Origin: Allomuricauda sp. NBRC 101325 | GTDB lineage: Bacteria > Bacteroidota > Bacteroidia > Flavobacteriales > Flavobacteriaceae | DNA length: 64,000 bases | Assembly: GCF_030268205.1 (NCBI RefSeq) | Contig: NZ_BSQF01000002.1 | Coordinates: 1 to 64,000, forward strand | Direction: 5' to 3' | Shown: piece by piece, positions 35,741-45,760 of the stretch | Layout of the letters: each line of letters starts with the position of its first letter | Numbering within the stretch: the stretch's first letter is position 1 | Made by a program: the position numbers and the translations under genes | Notes under the pieces: generated by a model | Told to the model about the DNA's origin: nothing | Database searches by the model: none | Seen by the model: the letters and a program-made list of their open reading frames with translations, nothing else

Positions 35741-36477
35741 TAGCCCAATAACAATTGTGTTAAAATATAATTTGTGATGATGATCACCACACTGGTCCAT
35801 ACAAACGAAGTGGTACTTGCTTTTCCAACTTCCAATGCACCACCTTTCATATAAAAGCCGTGGAAGGATGGAACGGTTGCAATAATAAAGGCAAAAACCA
35901 CCGATTTTATCAAAGCATAGGTCACATGGAAGGCATTAAAATCCATTTGCAATCCCTTAATAAATTCCCCACTTGGGGCAAAACCTCCAAAAACGGCTGC
36001 GACCCATCCGCCGGTAATTCCAACGAACATGGAAATGGCAACGGCAAAGGGATACATCATCACGGCAATAATTTTAGGAAACACCAGATAGTTCAACGAG
36101 TTTACCCCCATAACTTCGAGGGCATCTATCTGTTCCGTAACACGCATGGTGCCAATACTGGATGTAATGTATGAGCCAACTTTACCTGCCATAATAATGG
36201 AGGTAAAGGTTGGTGCGAACTCCAAAATAACGGATTGTCGTGCAGCAAAACCTATAAGGCTTTTAGGCAATAAGGGATTGGTAAGGTTCAATGCGGTTTG
36301 AATGGTAACAACCCCGCCAATAAAGAAGGAAATAAAAATTATGATGCCCATGGCACCAAAGACCAAGTCATCGACTTCCTTTAAAATCAGGGATTTCATG
36401 ATGCGCCATTTAGTAGGCTTTTTAAATACTTCCCAGATCATGATGAAGTATTTTCCAATCGCTTCAAGGTATTTCAT
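35740..36477 (-). CDS. mlaE: ABC transporter permease, MlaE type
   Basis: 245 aa, five or six membrane helices. The MlaE signature region FAARQSVILEFAPTFTSIIMAGKVGSYITSSIGTMRVTEQIDALEVMGVNSLNYLV (about 80-140) is clear. It forms the membrane channel of a phospholipid transporter with MlaF, the next gene, with which it overlaps by one base. Confidence 0.93.
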   Translation of the reverse strand: MKYLEAIGKYFIMIWEVFKKPTKWRIMKSLILKEVDDLVFGAMGIIIFISFFIGGVVTIQTALNLTNPLLPKSLIGFAARQSVILEFAPTFTSIIMAGKVGSYITSSIGTMRVTEQIDALEVMGVNSLNYLVFPKIIAVMMYPFAVAISMFVGITGGWVAAVFGGFAPSGEFIKGLQMDFNAFHVTYALIKSVVFAFIIATVPSFHGFYMKGGALEVGKASTTSFVWTSVVIIITNYILTQLLLG

Positions 36478-36561
36478 TCGCTTTATGGACTTGAGCTGAT
36501 AAAAATAAGAATATTGTGGAGCATTTAACCTTCATTTAAAATTTTAAACGGTTTATTTGAA

Positions 36562-36569
36562 TAGTTTTG
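36562..36569 (+). promoter_or_regulatory. Possible promoter of the alkaline phosphatase gene
   Basis: TAGTTTTG matches TAnnTTTG, 25 bp before the ATG at 36595. No good -33 element is seen. Confidence 0.35.
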
Positions 36570-36594
36570 TAATCATTTTGATTAAATCCATCGC

Positions 36595-38268
36595 ATGAAA
36601 AGGACCAACCTTATTTTATCTTTTTTAGTATTGTGCAGCATTAGTTTTTCTTACGGACAACGTAAAAAAAAGAGTGTTGATGAAATGCAGCCATCAGAAT
36701 CCATTGCCCAAAATCCAAAGTTGGTGGTGGGGATTGTGGTGGATCAGATGCGATACGATTATTTGACCCGTTTTTGGAACCAATACGGGGAAGGTGGTTT
36801 TAAGCGCATGGTAAATGAGGGATTTAATGCAAAAAACAACCATTTTAACTACGCGCCTACAAGTACGGGCCCGGGACACACATCGGTATATACCGGAACT
36901 TCGCCTGCCATGCACGGCATCATCGGGAACGATTGGTACGATAGAACAACGGGTAAAGAGGTGTATTGTGCCGGAGATGATAGTTATACATCTGTTGGAA
37001 CTACTTCAAAAGCTGGACAAATGTCGCCACACCGTATGTTGACCTCGACGGTTACGGATCAATTACGTTTACATACTCAACAGCGTGGAAAAGTGATAGG
37101 AATTGCTTTAAAGGATAGGGGGGCTATCCTCCCTGCTGGTCATTCTGCCAATGCGGCCTATTGGTTTGAGGGGAAGCAAGATGGAAACTGGATAACAAGT
37201 TCTTATTATATGAACGCCCTGCCACAATGGGTTATTGATTTTAATGCATCCGATGTCGCAGAATCATACAAGAAACCTTGGAATACCTTGCGACCAATAG
37301 AAACTTATATCGAAAGTGGAACCGATGTCAATAATTATGAAGGCGTGTTGAAAGGGGAAGCCAATAATGCATTTCCGCATGATTTACCTACTATTTGGGA
37401 GCAGAACGATAATTTTGAATTGATCAGAAAGAGTCCGTTTGGAAATAGCATCACTACCGATTTCGCTTTGGCTGCTTTGGAGGGAGAAGGATTGGGAAAA
37501 GATAATATTACCGATTTTTTGGCGGTTAGTTTTTCGAGTACGGACTACGTGGGACATTTTTTTGGGGTAAATTCCAAAGAGATTGAAGACACGTACATCC
37601 GATTGGATTTGGAATTGGCTCGTTTGTTCACTGCGTTGGATGAAAAGGTTGGAGAAGGGCAATACACCGTATTTTTAACGGCGGACCATGCTGCAATAGA
37701 TGTTCCGGCATATTTACAAGACCAAAAGATTCCCGCTGGCTATTTGGATATGGATGGAATGAAAAGTGAGTTCAATGAGTTTCTTCAATATAAATATGGT
37801 ACCACCGATGTAGTTAAGAACATTTCCAATTACCAAATCTTTTTGGACCATAAAATCTTGGCCAATTTGGACATCGATTTGGAAGATGCCCAGGAAGCTA
37901 TAGCCAAAGAATTTTTGTCTTATGATGGCATTAGCCAAGTGTTTACTGCACATCAAATGTGGGAAAACGATTATACAGAGGGGGTTCCCTATATTTTACA
38001 GAACGGCTATAACCAGAAACGCTCTGGGGATGTGCTTTTAGTTCCAAATACTGGTTACATATCCTACGGTAGAACGGGTTCTTCACACGGTACTCCGTTT
38101 ATTTACGATACCCATGCACCTTTGTTGTTTTTTGGCAAGGGAATAAAGCACGGTAGTACGGTAAATAGAACAGAGATACCTGATATTGCCCCGACCATTT
38201 CGGCTTTGTTGGGAATTGCATTTCCAAATGGTACAACAGGAACACCGATTAGTGAGGTCTTAGAGTAG
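36595..38268 (+). CDS. PafA-type alkaline phosphatase
   Basis: 557 aa. A signal peptide (1 to about 22, ending SYGQ) directs export. The alkaline-phosphatase/phosphodiesterase fold has VVGIVVDQMRYDYL (first metal Asp), the nucleophile Thr in YAPTSTGPGHTSVYTGT, and later FLTADHAA and GSSHGTPFIYDTHAPLLFFG with metal-binding Asp/His. These fit the calcium-activated PafA phosphomonoesterase of flavobacteria, so it likely releases phosphate from organic esters outside the cell. It ends 1 bp from the convergent neighbour. Confidence 0.93.
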   Translation: MKRTNLILSFLVLCSISFSYGQRKKKSVDEMQPSESIAQNPKLVVGIVVDQMRYDYLTRFWNQYGEGGFKRMVNEGFNAKNNHFNYAPTSTGPGHTSVYTGTSPAMHGIIGNDWYDRTTGKEVYCAGDDSYTSVGTTSKAGQMSPHRMLTSTVTDQLRLHTQQRGKVIGIALKDRGAILPAGHSANAAYWFEGKQDGNWITSSYYMNALPQWVIDFNASDVAESYKKPWNTLRPIETYIESGTDVNNYEGVLKGEANNAFPHDLPTIWEQNDNFELIRKSPFGNSITTDFALAALEGEGLGKDNITDFLAVSFSSTDYVGHFFGVNSKEIEDTYIRLDLELARLFTALDEKVGEGQYTVFLTADHAAIDVPAYLQDQKIPAGYLDMDGMKSEFNEFLQYKYGTTDVVKNISNYQIFLDHKILANLDIDLEDAQEAIAKEFLSYDGISQVFTAHQMWENDYTEGVPYILQNGYNQKRSGDVLLVPNTGYISYGRTGSSHGTPFIYDTHAPLLFFGKGIKHGSTVNRTEIPDIAPTISALLGIAFPNGTTGTPISEVLE

Positions 38269-38269
38269 T

Positions 38270-39586
38270 TTACTTAACCAAAATCTTTTTCTTAATGGCC
38301 TTACCGGCGATTAAATCGTGGTAGACCACAATGTATTGGCCGCTTGCTAAAAACTCAAGGTGCAATTCCTTTTGGTTGACAACTTTATAAACCAATTTGC
38401 CACTTGTGTCAAAAAATTCCACGTAGAAGTTCATGGAATTCGCATTGATGATAAGTAAAAGTTCATCCGTTGGGTTGGGGTAGAAGAACAGTTCGTCGGT
38501 GGGCTCAAAAGGATTTGGAGGCTCTATGGTCGAGGTACCCAATTTACCATCGCAGTTTTCATCAACGTCATTGTCCAGAATTTCATCCGCGTTGGGGTTA
38601 ATACTGGGGTCTGTATCGTCACAATCAACCATGTTATTGAATCCATCTTGATCCGCATCCACAAATTCTACATCAGATAGATAGAATAGATTGAGGTATT
38701 CAAAAATGGCATCGGCCAAGTCAATGGAAAATTCAGTTCGAACGGTTTCATCAAACCGAATATCCCTATTGACCTCAATTTGGATTCCGTCTATAGCGCT
38801 GTTGTTATCACGTCTTGAGCTATGGGTGAAAATGGTAAAGCCGCCCGTAAAATATTCTTCGTTTGCTAAAGGGTAATGATCATCGGGACTTGGCACGGTC
38901 GGATATCCCTTTTGTTGAATCAGAGCGCCCAGACTATAGGGTCCTATCAACATTTGTGTATGGGTTTGTTGCAGGGGATTGTCCAGAATCAAGGATTTGA
39001 TGCCACTACCATCTACTATATCAAAGGAGTTGAGTACCTCTGGTGCCATTGCCAATTCTTCATTGGTAAGGGTATATCCCAATTCCACGCGTTCAACATC
39101 ATGGCTGTGCCCATGAAAATCAAATAGAATGCCCCTGCCATAATCTTGTTCGATTTCCGATTTGGCATTTTTTATGAAATTTTGATAATTCTGCCATGCA
39201 ACTTCTACCGTTGCATTTCCATCTGCCGCTTCGTCAATAGGTCTGTTGGCGTCAAATTTAACTCTCGCAAGTAGATTGATGATGACATGGGGGTAATGTC
39301 CAGTTAGGTTAAAATAGGCATCGATAATCGTTCTGGCCATTTCTTGGGTGTGGGAATCACTCCCATACTTACATCCATTGCAAGATCGATCGGGAATATT
39401 GTCCGGTTCTAAATATCCATTATGGGGAACGGTAATGATTACGGGATGGTCCCCTCGAATATATTCCACAAATCCTGTATTGTCGTAATAACTTTGACCA
39501 GGAATTTGAGCCAAAGCAACTTGAGTAAACACAAGAAAAATAACAGACCACAAACATGGTTTTTTGATGATGGGAAAAGGTTTCAT
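38270..39586 (-). CDS. Secreted N-formylglutamate amidohydrolase-like protein with type IX sorting-like C-terminus
   Basis: 438 aa. A signal peptide (about 1-26) is followed by an FGase-like domain: VIITVPHNGYLEPDNIPDR, then HTQEMARTIIDAYF, DANRPIDEA and LFDFHGHSHDVERVELGY (His-rich, metal-dependent amidohydrolase site). Next is a calcium/metal-binding motif like that of MopE (DADQDGFNNMVDCDDTDPS...DNDVDENCDG, about 310-350). Last comes a C-terminal beta domain (about 360-438, FFYPNPTDELLLI...GQYIVVYHD...KKILVK) like type A sorting domains, so it is probably secreted via PorV/T9SS. Substrate unknown. Confidence 0.87.
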   Translation of the reverse strand: MKPFPIIKKPCLWSVIFLVFTQVALAQIPGQSYYDNTGFVEYIRGDHPVIITVPHNGYLEPDNIPDRSCNGCKYGSDSHTQEMARTIIDAYFNLTGHYPHVIINLLARVKFDANRPIDEAADGNATVEVAWQNYQNFIKNAKSEIEQDYGRGILFDFHGHSHDVERVELGYTLTNEELAMAPEVLNSFDIVDGSGIKSLILDNPLQQTHTQMLIGPYSLGALIQQKGYPTVPSPDDHYPLANEEYFTGGFTIFTHSSRRDNNSAIDGIQIEVNRDIRFDETVRTEFSIDLADAIFEYLNLFYLSDVEFVDADQDGFNNMVDCDDTDPSINPNADEILDNDVDENCDGKLGTSTIEPPNPFEPTDELFFYPNPTDELLLIINANSMNFYVEFFDTSGKLVYKVVNQKELHLEFLASGQYIVVYHDLIAGKAIKKKILVK

Positions 39587-39766
39587 TTGAAATTATCCTA
39601 TGATAACCCCGCATCTGGCATTGGGAATTATAGTGTTGAAATAAAGTTAACCCAAGGAAAATCGATTTTTGATGTCAATTGATGAATGCCCTTTATCAAT
39701 TGATGGATTTGCTCGTATAATTAAAGCTGTAAGAATATGGAATTTGTAATGTAGGTAGATATGAAT

Positions 39767-40609
39767 TTATATCTTGGAGCGTATGCCTTTCCATCGATAG
39801 TTTCGAATAAATACTCCTTCTTTTTTAGTGACATATCGCGGTTGTTTTTGAAAGAAAGCCTTTAAGAATCCAACAATCATTTGGAGGTAGAGCAAGGGAT
39901 TTTTGGCCTGCCATGTTATTTTAAGGGAGGCAATTTTGGTCAAAATCAAACCATACCTCATTTTATACATGGCTTCCCCCTTTGCTTGAAAATTTTTGGA
40001 ACTATACCCATGTCCGGTAGGACGAAGGTGTTTCACATGAAGTTCGGGAAGGGTCAAGGTTTCAAAATCGTGGTATTTAGCCAAAAGATTATCCACGGTA
40101 TCCCAACCAACCCCTGGTCGTAAACCTTCAATTTTATTAAAACAGGCTTTGTGATACAATTTTATGGGGCCACGAATATGGTTTTTGTCTGCAATGTTCT
40201 CGTACACCCATTCCCTGTTTTTTTGGATGAACAAAAGTCCAGAGCACATGCCCAATTTCCAATTGGATTGAAATTGGTTTACCATCATTTCAAAATAATT
40301 GAGCGGAAGAATAATGTCAGCATCGAATTTTCCAATAAGGTCAAATTCTGAAGCATGTGCCAATCCAAAATTAAAAGTGTCCACTACTTTTTTGCCGGGT
40401 ACATGGGTATCGGTGGAATGTCGTTGTACGACTTTAATCCAAGGATACTTGTTTGAAAACTTTTGTGCAATTACAAAAGTGTCATCCGAAGAGTTGTCAT
40501 CCACCACAATAAGTTCATTGGGCAAATAGGTTTGGGTAACAAAGGAATCCAAGCAATCTTTTAAAAAAGCTGCTTCGTTATGTGCTGGAATAACAATGCT
40601 GATTCGCAT
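39767..40609 (-). CDS. Glycosyltransferase family 2
   Basis: 280 aa. The GT-A start MRISIVIPAHNEAAFLKDCLDS and the nucleotide-sugar motif VVDDNSSDDT are clear. The metal-binding KFDADIILP (DxD-like DAD) is at about 115. A Trp/Asp pair near GVGWDTVDN fits an acceptor/catalytic region. It lacks a long membrane anchor; a hydrophobic patch near 225-245 may attach it to the membrane. It could build lipid-linked or surface glycans with the neighbouring methyltransferase, but this is a guess. Confidence 0.9.
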   Translation of the reverse strand: MRISIVIPAHNEAAFLKDCLDSFVTQTYLPNELIVVDDNSSDDTFVIAQKFSNKYPWIKVVQRHSTDTHVPGKKVVDTFNFGLAHASEFDLIGKFDADIILPLNYFEMMVNQFQSNWKLGMCSGLLFIQKNREWVYENIADKNHIRGPIKLYHKACFNKIEGLRPGVGWDTVDNLLAKYHDFETLTLPELHVKHLRPTGHGYSSKNFQAKGEAMYKMRYGLILTKIASLKITWQAKNPLLYLQMIVGFLKAFFQKQPRYVTKKEGVFIRNYRWKGIRSKI

Positions 40610-40705
40610 GGGTTAAAATTCTTAAAAACAATGGACTTATCCCAATCTTGTTTTTGATAATAAGATGAAGTTAGGGATTGATTATTGAACTTGAACTTTG
40701 AACTT

Positions 40706-40848
40706 GTCATTCTGAAAAAGCAAAGCGATTGAAGAATCTAATTTATAAAGGGAGTCTTAAACCATGAATTTTAGAGCAGGCCATTCGTGAAAATGATATG
40801 AAGCCGGTTTTAAGATTTTCAAAGATTCTTCGCTATACTCAGAATGAC
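40706..40848 (+). repeat. Long inverted repeat of two REP-like units
   Basis: GTCATTCTGA...GAAGAATCT (40706-40739) and AGATTCTTC...TCAGAATGAC (40823-40848) are inverted copies: the outer 10-bp and inner 9-bp blocks pair exactly. The 83-bp centre is unrelated. It lies between the glycosyltransferase and methyltransferase genes; its right arm ends 4 bp before the methyltransferase stop. Confidence 0.8.
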
Positions 40849-40851
40849 AAA

Positions 40852-41376
40852 CTAGGGTTTACGCTCCGCATAAACAATGTAGTAGCGATTGGTAAAGTAT
40901 CGGAGTAGGGGCCTGAATCCTATTTTTCTAGTTGGATTGGTCCATTTGGCAGAGTCCTTTACTTTCCATCCTGCTTTTTCCAAAAGCCAATCAAATTGCC
41001 AATCTTCAAATTCGTGGTAATGTCGGTCCCAAGGATCCGTTTTGCTTTGATAAGCCGATGAAAACCACAAACGCATTGGAATACTTGCCACTAATTTTTT
41101 TGCTTTGATTTCTTTCAACACATTGTAAGGTGCTACCAAATGCTCAAAGATTTCAAAAGCGGTCACCACATCGGCATCGGATGCAACAACACTTTGAAAA
41201 TCCACATCCAAATCTTCACCGGTTGTATTCTCAACGGTATACCCATTGGATTTCATGATTTCAGAAAAGGGATTTTCCACACCTAGGTCCAAAATGGATT
41301 CGGAAGTTGAAATGTGCTTGTTCAAAAACGCTAAGGTATGTTTGTAGCGCTTATTCGGAAAGTTGTTTTCGTACAT
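40852..41376 (-). CDS. SAM-dependent methyltransferase
   Basis: 174 aa, class I Rossmann type but short. The SAM-binding region is SILDLGVENPFSEIMK (about 33-48). VVTAFEIFEHLVAP (about 73-86) is the usual motif III after the Asp, and RLWFSSAYQSKTDPWDRHYHEFEDWQFDWLLEKAGW is typical of Methyltransf_11/23 C-termini. Its place beside a glycosyltransferase and a KAS III-like enzyme suggests modification of a lipid or sugar. Substrate unknown. Confidence 0.83.
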   Translation of the reverse strand: MYENNFPNKRYKHTLAFLNKHISTSESILDLGVENPFSEIMKSNGYTVENTTGEDLDVDFQSVVASDADVVTAFEIFEHLVAPYNVLKEIKAKKLVASIPMRLWFSSAYQSKTDPWDRHYHEFEDWQFDWLLEKAGWKVKDSAKWTNPTRKIGFRPLLRYFTNRYYIVYAERKP

Positions 41377-41432
41377 GGGCTAAAATTCCAAAAAACAAAC
41401 CACAATTCCCAAATTAGTTTTAGGTATTAGTG

Positions 41433-41474
41433 GTCAGTAGTTAGTAGTCAGTAGTCAGAAGTCAGTAGTTAGTT
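41433..41474 (+). repeat. Six tandem heptamers GTYAGTA
   Basis: GTCAGTA, GTTAGTA, GTCAGTA, GTCAGAA, GTCAGTA and GTTAGTT follow each other exactly in frame of seven. It lies in the 138-bp gap between the methyltransferase and the KAS III gene, with another low-complexity TTGAACTTGA stretch beside it (41485-41512). A similar TTGAACTTGAACTTTG run occurs at 40685. Confidence 0.7.
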
Positions 41475-41514
41475 CAAGGAGTGTTGAATTTGAACTTGAC
41501 ACTTGAACTTGTTT

Positions 41515-42573
41515 TTAATACCGATATACCACCGCATTAATGTTCATTCCGGCACCGACACTCGCAAAAAGTATCACATCGCCTTTGTTTAATTGATGTT
41601 CAGGGAGTTCCCCTTTCTCAACCAGATTCAATAGAGTGGGCACGGTGGCAACGGAGCTGTTTCCCAATGTATGAATGCTCATGGGCATAATGTTATCGGG
41701 GACCGTTTTGCCATAGATTTTATAAAAACGTTTGATGATGGCCTCATCCATTTTTTCATTGGCTTGGTGGATGAATATTTTTTTGACCTCATCAATAGCC
41801 ACTCCACTTTCGTCCAAACATTCGGCCATGGCCTTGGGTACATTGATGCAGGCGAATTCGTAAATTTTTCGACCTTGCATTTTAATGTAACGGGTATCCG
41901 TACAACCTTTTGAACTGTTGGTCTTATCAAAGTAAAGATAATAGGCCTCATCATTGGCATAGGTGGCTGAAGAGTGGGCCAAAATTTCTCCTGAAGCAGG
42001 TTCAGCCTCTAAAATAGTAGCCCCTGCGCCATCCGAAAAAATCATACTATCTCGATCATGTGGGTCAATAACTCTCGAAAGGGTTTCTCCACCAATGACC
42101 AAACATTTTTTTGCCATGCCACTTTGGATGAATGCTTTTGCCTGAATAAGTCCTTCAATCCAACCTGGGCAGCCAAATATAAGGTCGTAGGCCACACATT
42201 TTGGATTTTTAATGCGAAGCAAATGTTTTACCCTTGAGGCAAGACTGGGCAAGGTATCACCTTGTATTTTTCCAGGGGTCAAATCCCCGAAATTGTGCGC
42301 AAAAATAATGTAATCCAGTTCCTCCTTGTCAATGCCGGCGTTGGCGATGGCCTCTTCTGCTGCCAAGAATCCAATATCTGAGGTTTTCAATTCTGGTTTG
42401 GCATATCTACGTGAAGCAATTCCTGTGATGGCCTGAAATTTTTCAATGATCACGGTGTTTTCCTGCTCAAAACTTGAGCCGTCGACACCCAAAAATTCAT
42501 GGTTCAAAAAATCGTCATTGTCTGTAACCACTGAAGGAATATAACTGCCTGTTCCTGTTATGCCAATTTTCAT
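41515..42573 (-). CDS. 3-oxoacyl-ACP synthase III family protein (FabH-like)
   Basis: 352 aa, full thiolase-fold length. The catalytic triad is intact: Cys135 in FGCPGW, His in FIHQAN, and Asn in HTLGNSSVATVPTLL. The enzyme condenses an acyl-CoA with malonyl-ACP, or makes beta-ketones in secondary metabolism. It is somewhat longer than classic FabH (about 320 aa) and has an extra segment near residue 30 (VDGSSFEQENTV), so a specialised, non-housekeeping role is plausible. fabH of this organism may lie elsewhere. Confidence 0.87.
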   Translation of the reverse strand: MKIGITGTGSYIPSVVTDNDDFLNHEFLGVDGSSFEQENTVIIEKFQAITGIASRRYAKPELKTSDIGFLAAEEAIANAGIDKEELDYIIFAHNFGDLTPGKIQGDTLPSLASRVKHLLRIKNPKCVAYDLIFGCPGWIEGLIQAKAFIQSGMAKKCLVIGGETLSRVIDPHDRDSMIFSDGAGATILEAEPASGEILAHSSATYANDEAYYLYFDKTNSSKGCTDTRYIKMQGRKIYEFACINVPKAMAECLDESGVAIDEVKKIFIHQANEKMDEAIIKRFYKIYGKTVPDNIMPMSIHTLGNSSVATVPTLLNLVEKGELPEHQLNKGDVILFASVGAGMNINAVVYRY

Positions 42574-42683
42574 GTTTAGGAGGAATTTTATGTTTTACAC
42601 CAAGATACTTTATTGAAATCCAAATATTATGCATGCATAATAAATGTTACAATGTTCAACTTTGGTTTTGTTGGTTGTGAAAT

Positions 42684-42717
42684 GCAAAAAAGCCCTGAAC
42701 AAATCAAATATTCAGGG
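42684..42717 (-). terminator. Terminator of gcvP
   Basis: On the minus strand AGCCCTGAA/TTCAGGGCT forms a 9-bp stem followed by six T residues, 27 bp after the gcvP stop codon. Confidence 0.88.
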
Positions 42718-42743
42718 CTCTCTATCAGTGTTTATAATGGTTT

Positions 42744-45635
42744 TTAAGCTTCGATATAATCTTCAATGGGTGCACAGGTACAGATCAAATTACGATCCCC
42801 AAATGCTTCATCGGTTCTACGAATACTTGGCCAGAATTTATTTTCGGCAACATAGGGCAACGGATAGGCTGCTTTTTCCCTGCTGTAGGGCATATCCCAA
42901 TCGTCACTTGTAAGCATTCCCAAGGTGTGGGGAGCATTTTTAAGCACGTTGTTGGGTTCGTCTGCAGATGCTTCGTCGATTTCTGTTCTAATCGAAATCA
43001 GTGCATCACAGAATCTATCCAATTCTGCTTGACTTTCACTTTCCGTTGGCTCGATCATCAATGTTCCAGCCACTGGGAAGGAAACTGTTGGTGCGTGGAA
43101 TCCGTAATCTATCAATCGTTTAGCGATATCGGTCACTTCAATGCCATTGGCTTTAAAAGGTCTACAGTCAATGATCATTTCGTGGGCTGCGCGTCCACGT
43201 TCACCCGTATAGAGTACATCGAATTTACCTTTTAATCGGTCTTTGATGTAGTTCGCATTCAAAATAGCAGCTTTGGTGGCGTTAGTCAAACCTTCAGCGC
43301 CTAACATTTTAATGTAACCATACGAAATCAAGCATACCAAAGAACTTCCCCATGGTGCGGCGGAAATAGCAGTGATTGCTTCTTCACCTCCTGTTTTAAC
43401 CACAGGATTTGTCGGTAAAAAGGGTTTCAACTGTTCTGCAACACAAATGGGTCCAACACCTGGTCCACCACCACCGTGAGGAATAGCGAAAGTTTTGTGC
43501 AAGTTCAAGTGACAAACATCTGCTCCAATGGTTGCAGGGTTGGTCAATCCAACTTGCGCATTCATGTTCGCACCGTCCATGTACACTTGCCCTCCGTTAT
43601 CGTGAATCAATTTGGTAATCTGTTTGATGGACGATTCAAAAACACCGTGGGTAGAAGGGTAAGTTACCATCAATGCAGAAAGATTTTCCGCATGTTTGAT
43701 TACTTTTTCTTCCAAATCGGCCATATCGATGTTTCCGTTCTCATCGGTTTTGGTCACCACTACTTTCATACCAGCCATTACTGCAGAAGCAGGGTTGGTT
43801 CCGTGGGCAGATGCGGGAATAATACAGATATCTCGGTGTCCTTCGCCACGGGATTCGTGGTAGGCACGGATCACCATAAGTCCGGCATATTCACCTTGAG
43901 CTCCAGAGTTGGGTTGTAAGGAGGTGGCTGAAAATCCTGTGATCACATTCAATTGATCCTCCAAAGATTTCAAAACTTCTTGGTAACCTTGGGCTTGTTC
44001 CAAAGGAACAAATGGGTGGATATTGCCCCAATGTGGCCAGCTCAATGGCAACATTTCCGAAGCGGCGTTCAATTTCATGGTACAACTACCCAAAGAAATC
44101 ATGGACTGGTTCAATGCCAAATCCTTACGCTCCAATTTTTTGATGTAGCGCATCAATTCAGTCTCGGAATGATAAGCATTGAAAACTTCGTGCTCCAAAT
44201 AAGGAGCGGTTCGTTGTAGTGAAGTTGGGATTAATATTTCCGAACTTAAAATTGTACTTTTTGAAAAAGTGTTGCCGTCAACTGAAGTATATTCACTTAA
44301 ATCTTTTGGTTCGCTTTTTAAGGCATCAAATAATTTGATTAAAGTGATAAGATCATTAGATGTGGTTGCCTCATTAAGGGATATGGATACATGTTTGTTA
44401 TCAATATAATTAAAATTGATTTCAAGATGTTCTGCCACTTTTTTGAGTTGGTCTACATCATCAAACTCGATATGCAATGTATCGAAAAAGACGGTATTTA
44501 ACTGCTTGATGTTCTTCTCTGCCAAAGATTTTGAAAGAATTACCGCTTTTTTATGAATGGTTTCCGCGATATATTTCAATCCTTCAGGACCGTGGTAAAC
44601 TGCATACATTCCAGCCATAACAGCCAATAATACCTGAGCGGTACAGATGTTGGAAGTAGCTTTGTCCCTTTTAATATGTTGTTCCCTAGTTTGAAGCGCC
44701 ATACGCAAAGCACGGTTTCCATCGGTATCTTTGGTCACCCCAATAATCCTACCTGGGATATTCCTTTTGTAATCTTCTTTGGTGGCAAAAAAAGCAGCGT
44801 GAGGTCCACCATATCCTAATGGAATTCCAAATCGCTGGGTGGTTCCCACAACAGCATCAACGCCCCATTCACCGGGAGGTGTAAGCATCACCAAGCTTAA
44901 AATATCGGCAGCAACGGCAACTTTAATGTCATTGGCTTTTGCATTTTCTACAAAGGAAGCGTAGTCATGAACCTGACCGTGTTTTCCTGGGTATTGCAAC
45001 ATGGCTCCGTAGAAATCATCAGAGAATTCAAAGGCTTCATGATTGCCAACTACCAACTCAATACCTAAAGGTATGGCGCGGGTTTGCAACAGGCTTAAGG
45101 TTTGTGGCAATATCTCTTCGGAAACAAAGAATTTGCACACATTATCTTTTTTCTGTGGACGGGTACGCAGTTCGAACAACATGGTCATGGCCTCTGCAGC
45201 TGCGGTACTTTCATCCAAAAGTGAAGCATTGGCGATTTCCATTCCGGTAAGGTCGATTACCATGGTCTGGAAATTCAACAAAGCCTCCAATCTACCTTGT
45301 GCAATTTCTGCTTGGTAGGGGGTGTAGGCGGTATACCATCCCGGATTTTCCAATATGTTACGTTGGATCACGGAAGGGGTCAATGACTCGTGGTACCCTA
45401 ACCCGATATAGGTTTTAAAAATTTTATTTTTTTGGGCCAATCCTTGAAGGTGTTTCAAGAATTCGTGTTCGGGAATCCCAGCAGGAAGGTCCAAAGGTTT
45501 TTTTAGTTTGATGTCGTCTGGAATAGTCTCGTAAATGAGTTGGTCCAAATTCTCAACCCCAATGGTTTGCAACATATGGGGCATGTCTTTTTCAGTAATG
45601 CCAATGTGTCTGGCGGCAAAAAGCTCTGTGTTCAT
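42744..45635 (-). CDS. gcvP: Glycine dehydrogenase (decarboxylating), P protein
   Basis: 963 aa, the fused single-chain form. It decarboxylates glycine and loads the aminomethyl group onto the H protein in the glycine cleavage system. The pyridoxal-phosphate lysine lies in [17 protein letters not shown] near residue 690-700. The two homologous halves are visible ([23 protein letters not shown] in the first, [18 protein letters not shown] in the second). I start at [12 protein letters not shown] because this is the usual N-terminus. The other gcv genes are not adjacent, and I see no glycine riboswitch upstream. Confidence 0.96.
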   Translation of the reverse strand: MNTELFAARHIGITEKDMPHMLQTIGVENLDQLIYETIPDDIKLKKPLDLPAGIPEHEFLKHLQGLAQKNKIFKTYIGLGYHESLTPSVIQRNILENPGWYTAYTPYQAEIAQGRLEALLNFQTMVIDLTGMEIANASLLDESTAAAEAMTMLFELRTRPQKKDNVCKFFVSEEILPQTLSLLQTRAIPLGIELVVGNHEAFEFSDDFYGAMLQYPGKHGQVHDYASFVENAKANDIKVAVAADILSLVMLTPPGEWGVDAVVGTTQRFGIPLGYGGPHAAFFATKEDYKRNIPGRIIGVTKDTDGNRALRMALQTREQHIKRDKATSNICTAQVLLAVMAGMYAVYHGPEGLKYIAETIHKKAVILSKSLAEKNIKQLNTVFFDTLHIEFDDVDQLKKVAEHLEINFNYIDNKHVSISLNEATTSNDLITLIKLFDALKSEPKDLSEYTSVDGNTFSKSTILSSEILIPTSLQRTAPYLEHEVFNAYHSETELMRYIKKLERKDLALNQSMISLGSCTMKLNAASEMLPLSWPHWGNIHPFVPLEQAQGYQEVLKSLEDQLNVITGFSATSLQPNSGAQGEYAGLMVIRAYHESRGEGHRDICIIPASAHGTNPASAVMAGMKVVVTKTDENGNIDMADLEEKVIKHAENLSALMVTYPSTHGVFESSIKQITKLIHDNGGQVYMDGANMNAQVGLTNPATIGADVCHLNLHKTFAIPHGGGGPGVGPICVAEQLKPFLPTNPVVKTGGEEAITAISAAPWGSSLVCLISYGYIKMLGAEGLTNATKAAILNANYIKDRLKGKFDVLYTGERGRAAHEMIIDCRPFKANGIEVTDIAKRLIDYGFHAPTVSFPVAGTLMIEPTESESQAELDRFCDALISIRTEIDEASADEPNNVLKNAPHTLGMLTSDDWDMPYSREKAAYPLPYVAENKFWPSIRRTDEAFGDRNLICTCAPIEDYIEA

Positions 45636-45655
45636 GTTCAATCCAATAAAGTGCA

Positions 45656-45689
45656 CAAAATTAGGGATTAATTCGATGAAAATGGGCAA
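45656..45689 (-). promoter_or_regulatory. Probable gcvP promoter
   Basis: On the minus strand TTG (45689-45687), a 23-bp spacer and TAATTTTG (45663-45656) resemble the Bacteroidota consensus, with about 20 bp to the ATG at 45635. Confidence 0.45.
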
Positions 45690-45760
45690 TTTTGAAGTAC
45701 AGTGAGTCAAAGTTGTTAACCAGCAATTAACCTTTGCTTTTTAAGGAATGATTTTCCCAC

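Noticed and set aside
41433..41474. Short tandem repeats as a CRISPR array
   Set aside because: The units are only 7 bp and have no spacers between them, and no cas gene is present in the window.
45636..45760. Glycine riboswitch upstream of gcvP
   Set aside because: The 125-bp gap contains a promoter-like element close to the start codon and no conserved aptamer pattern.
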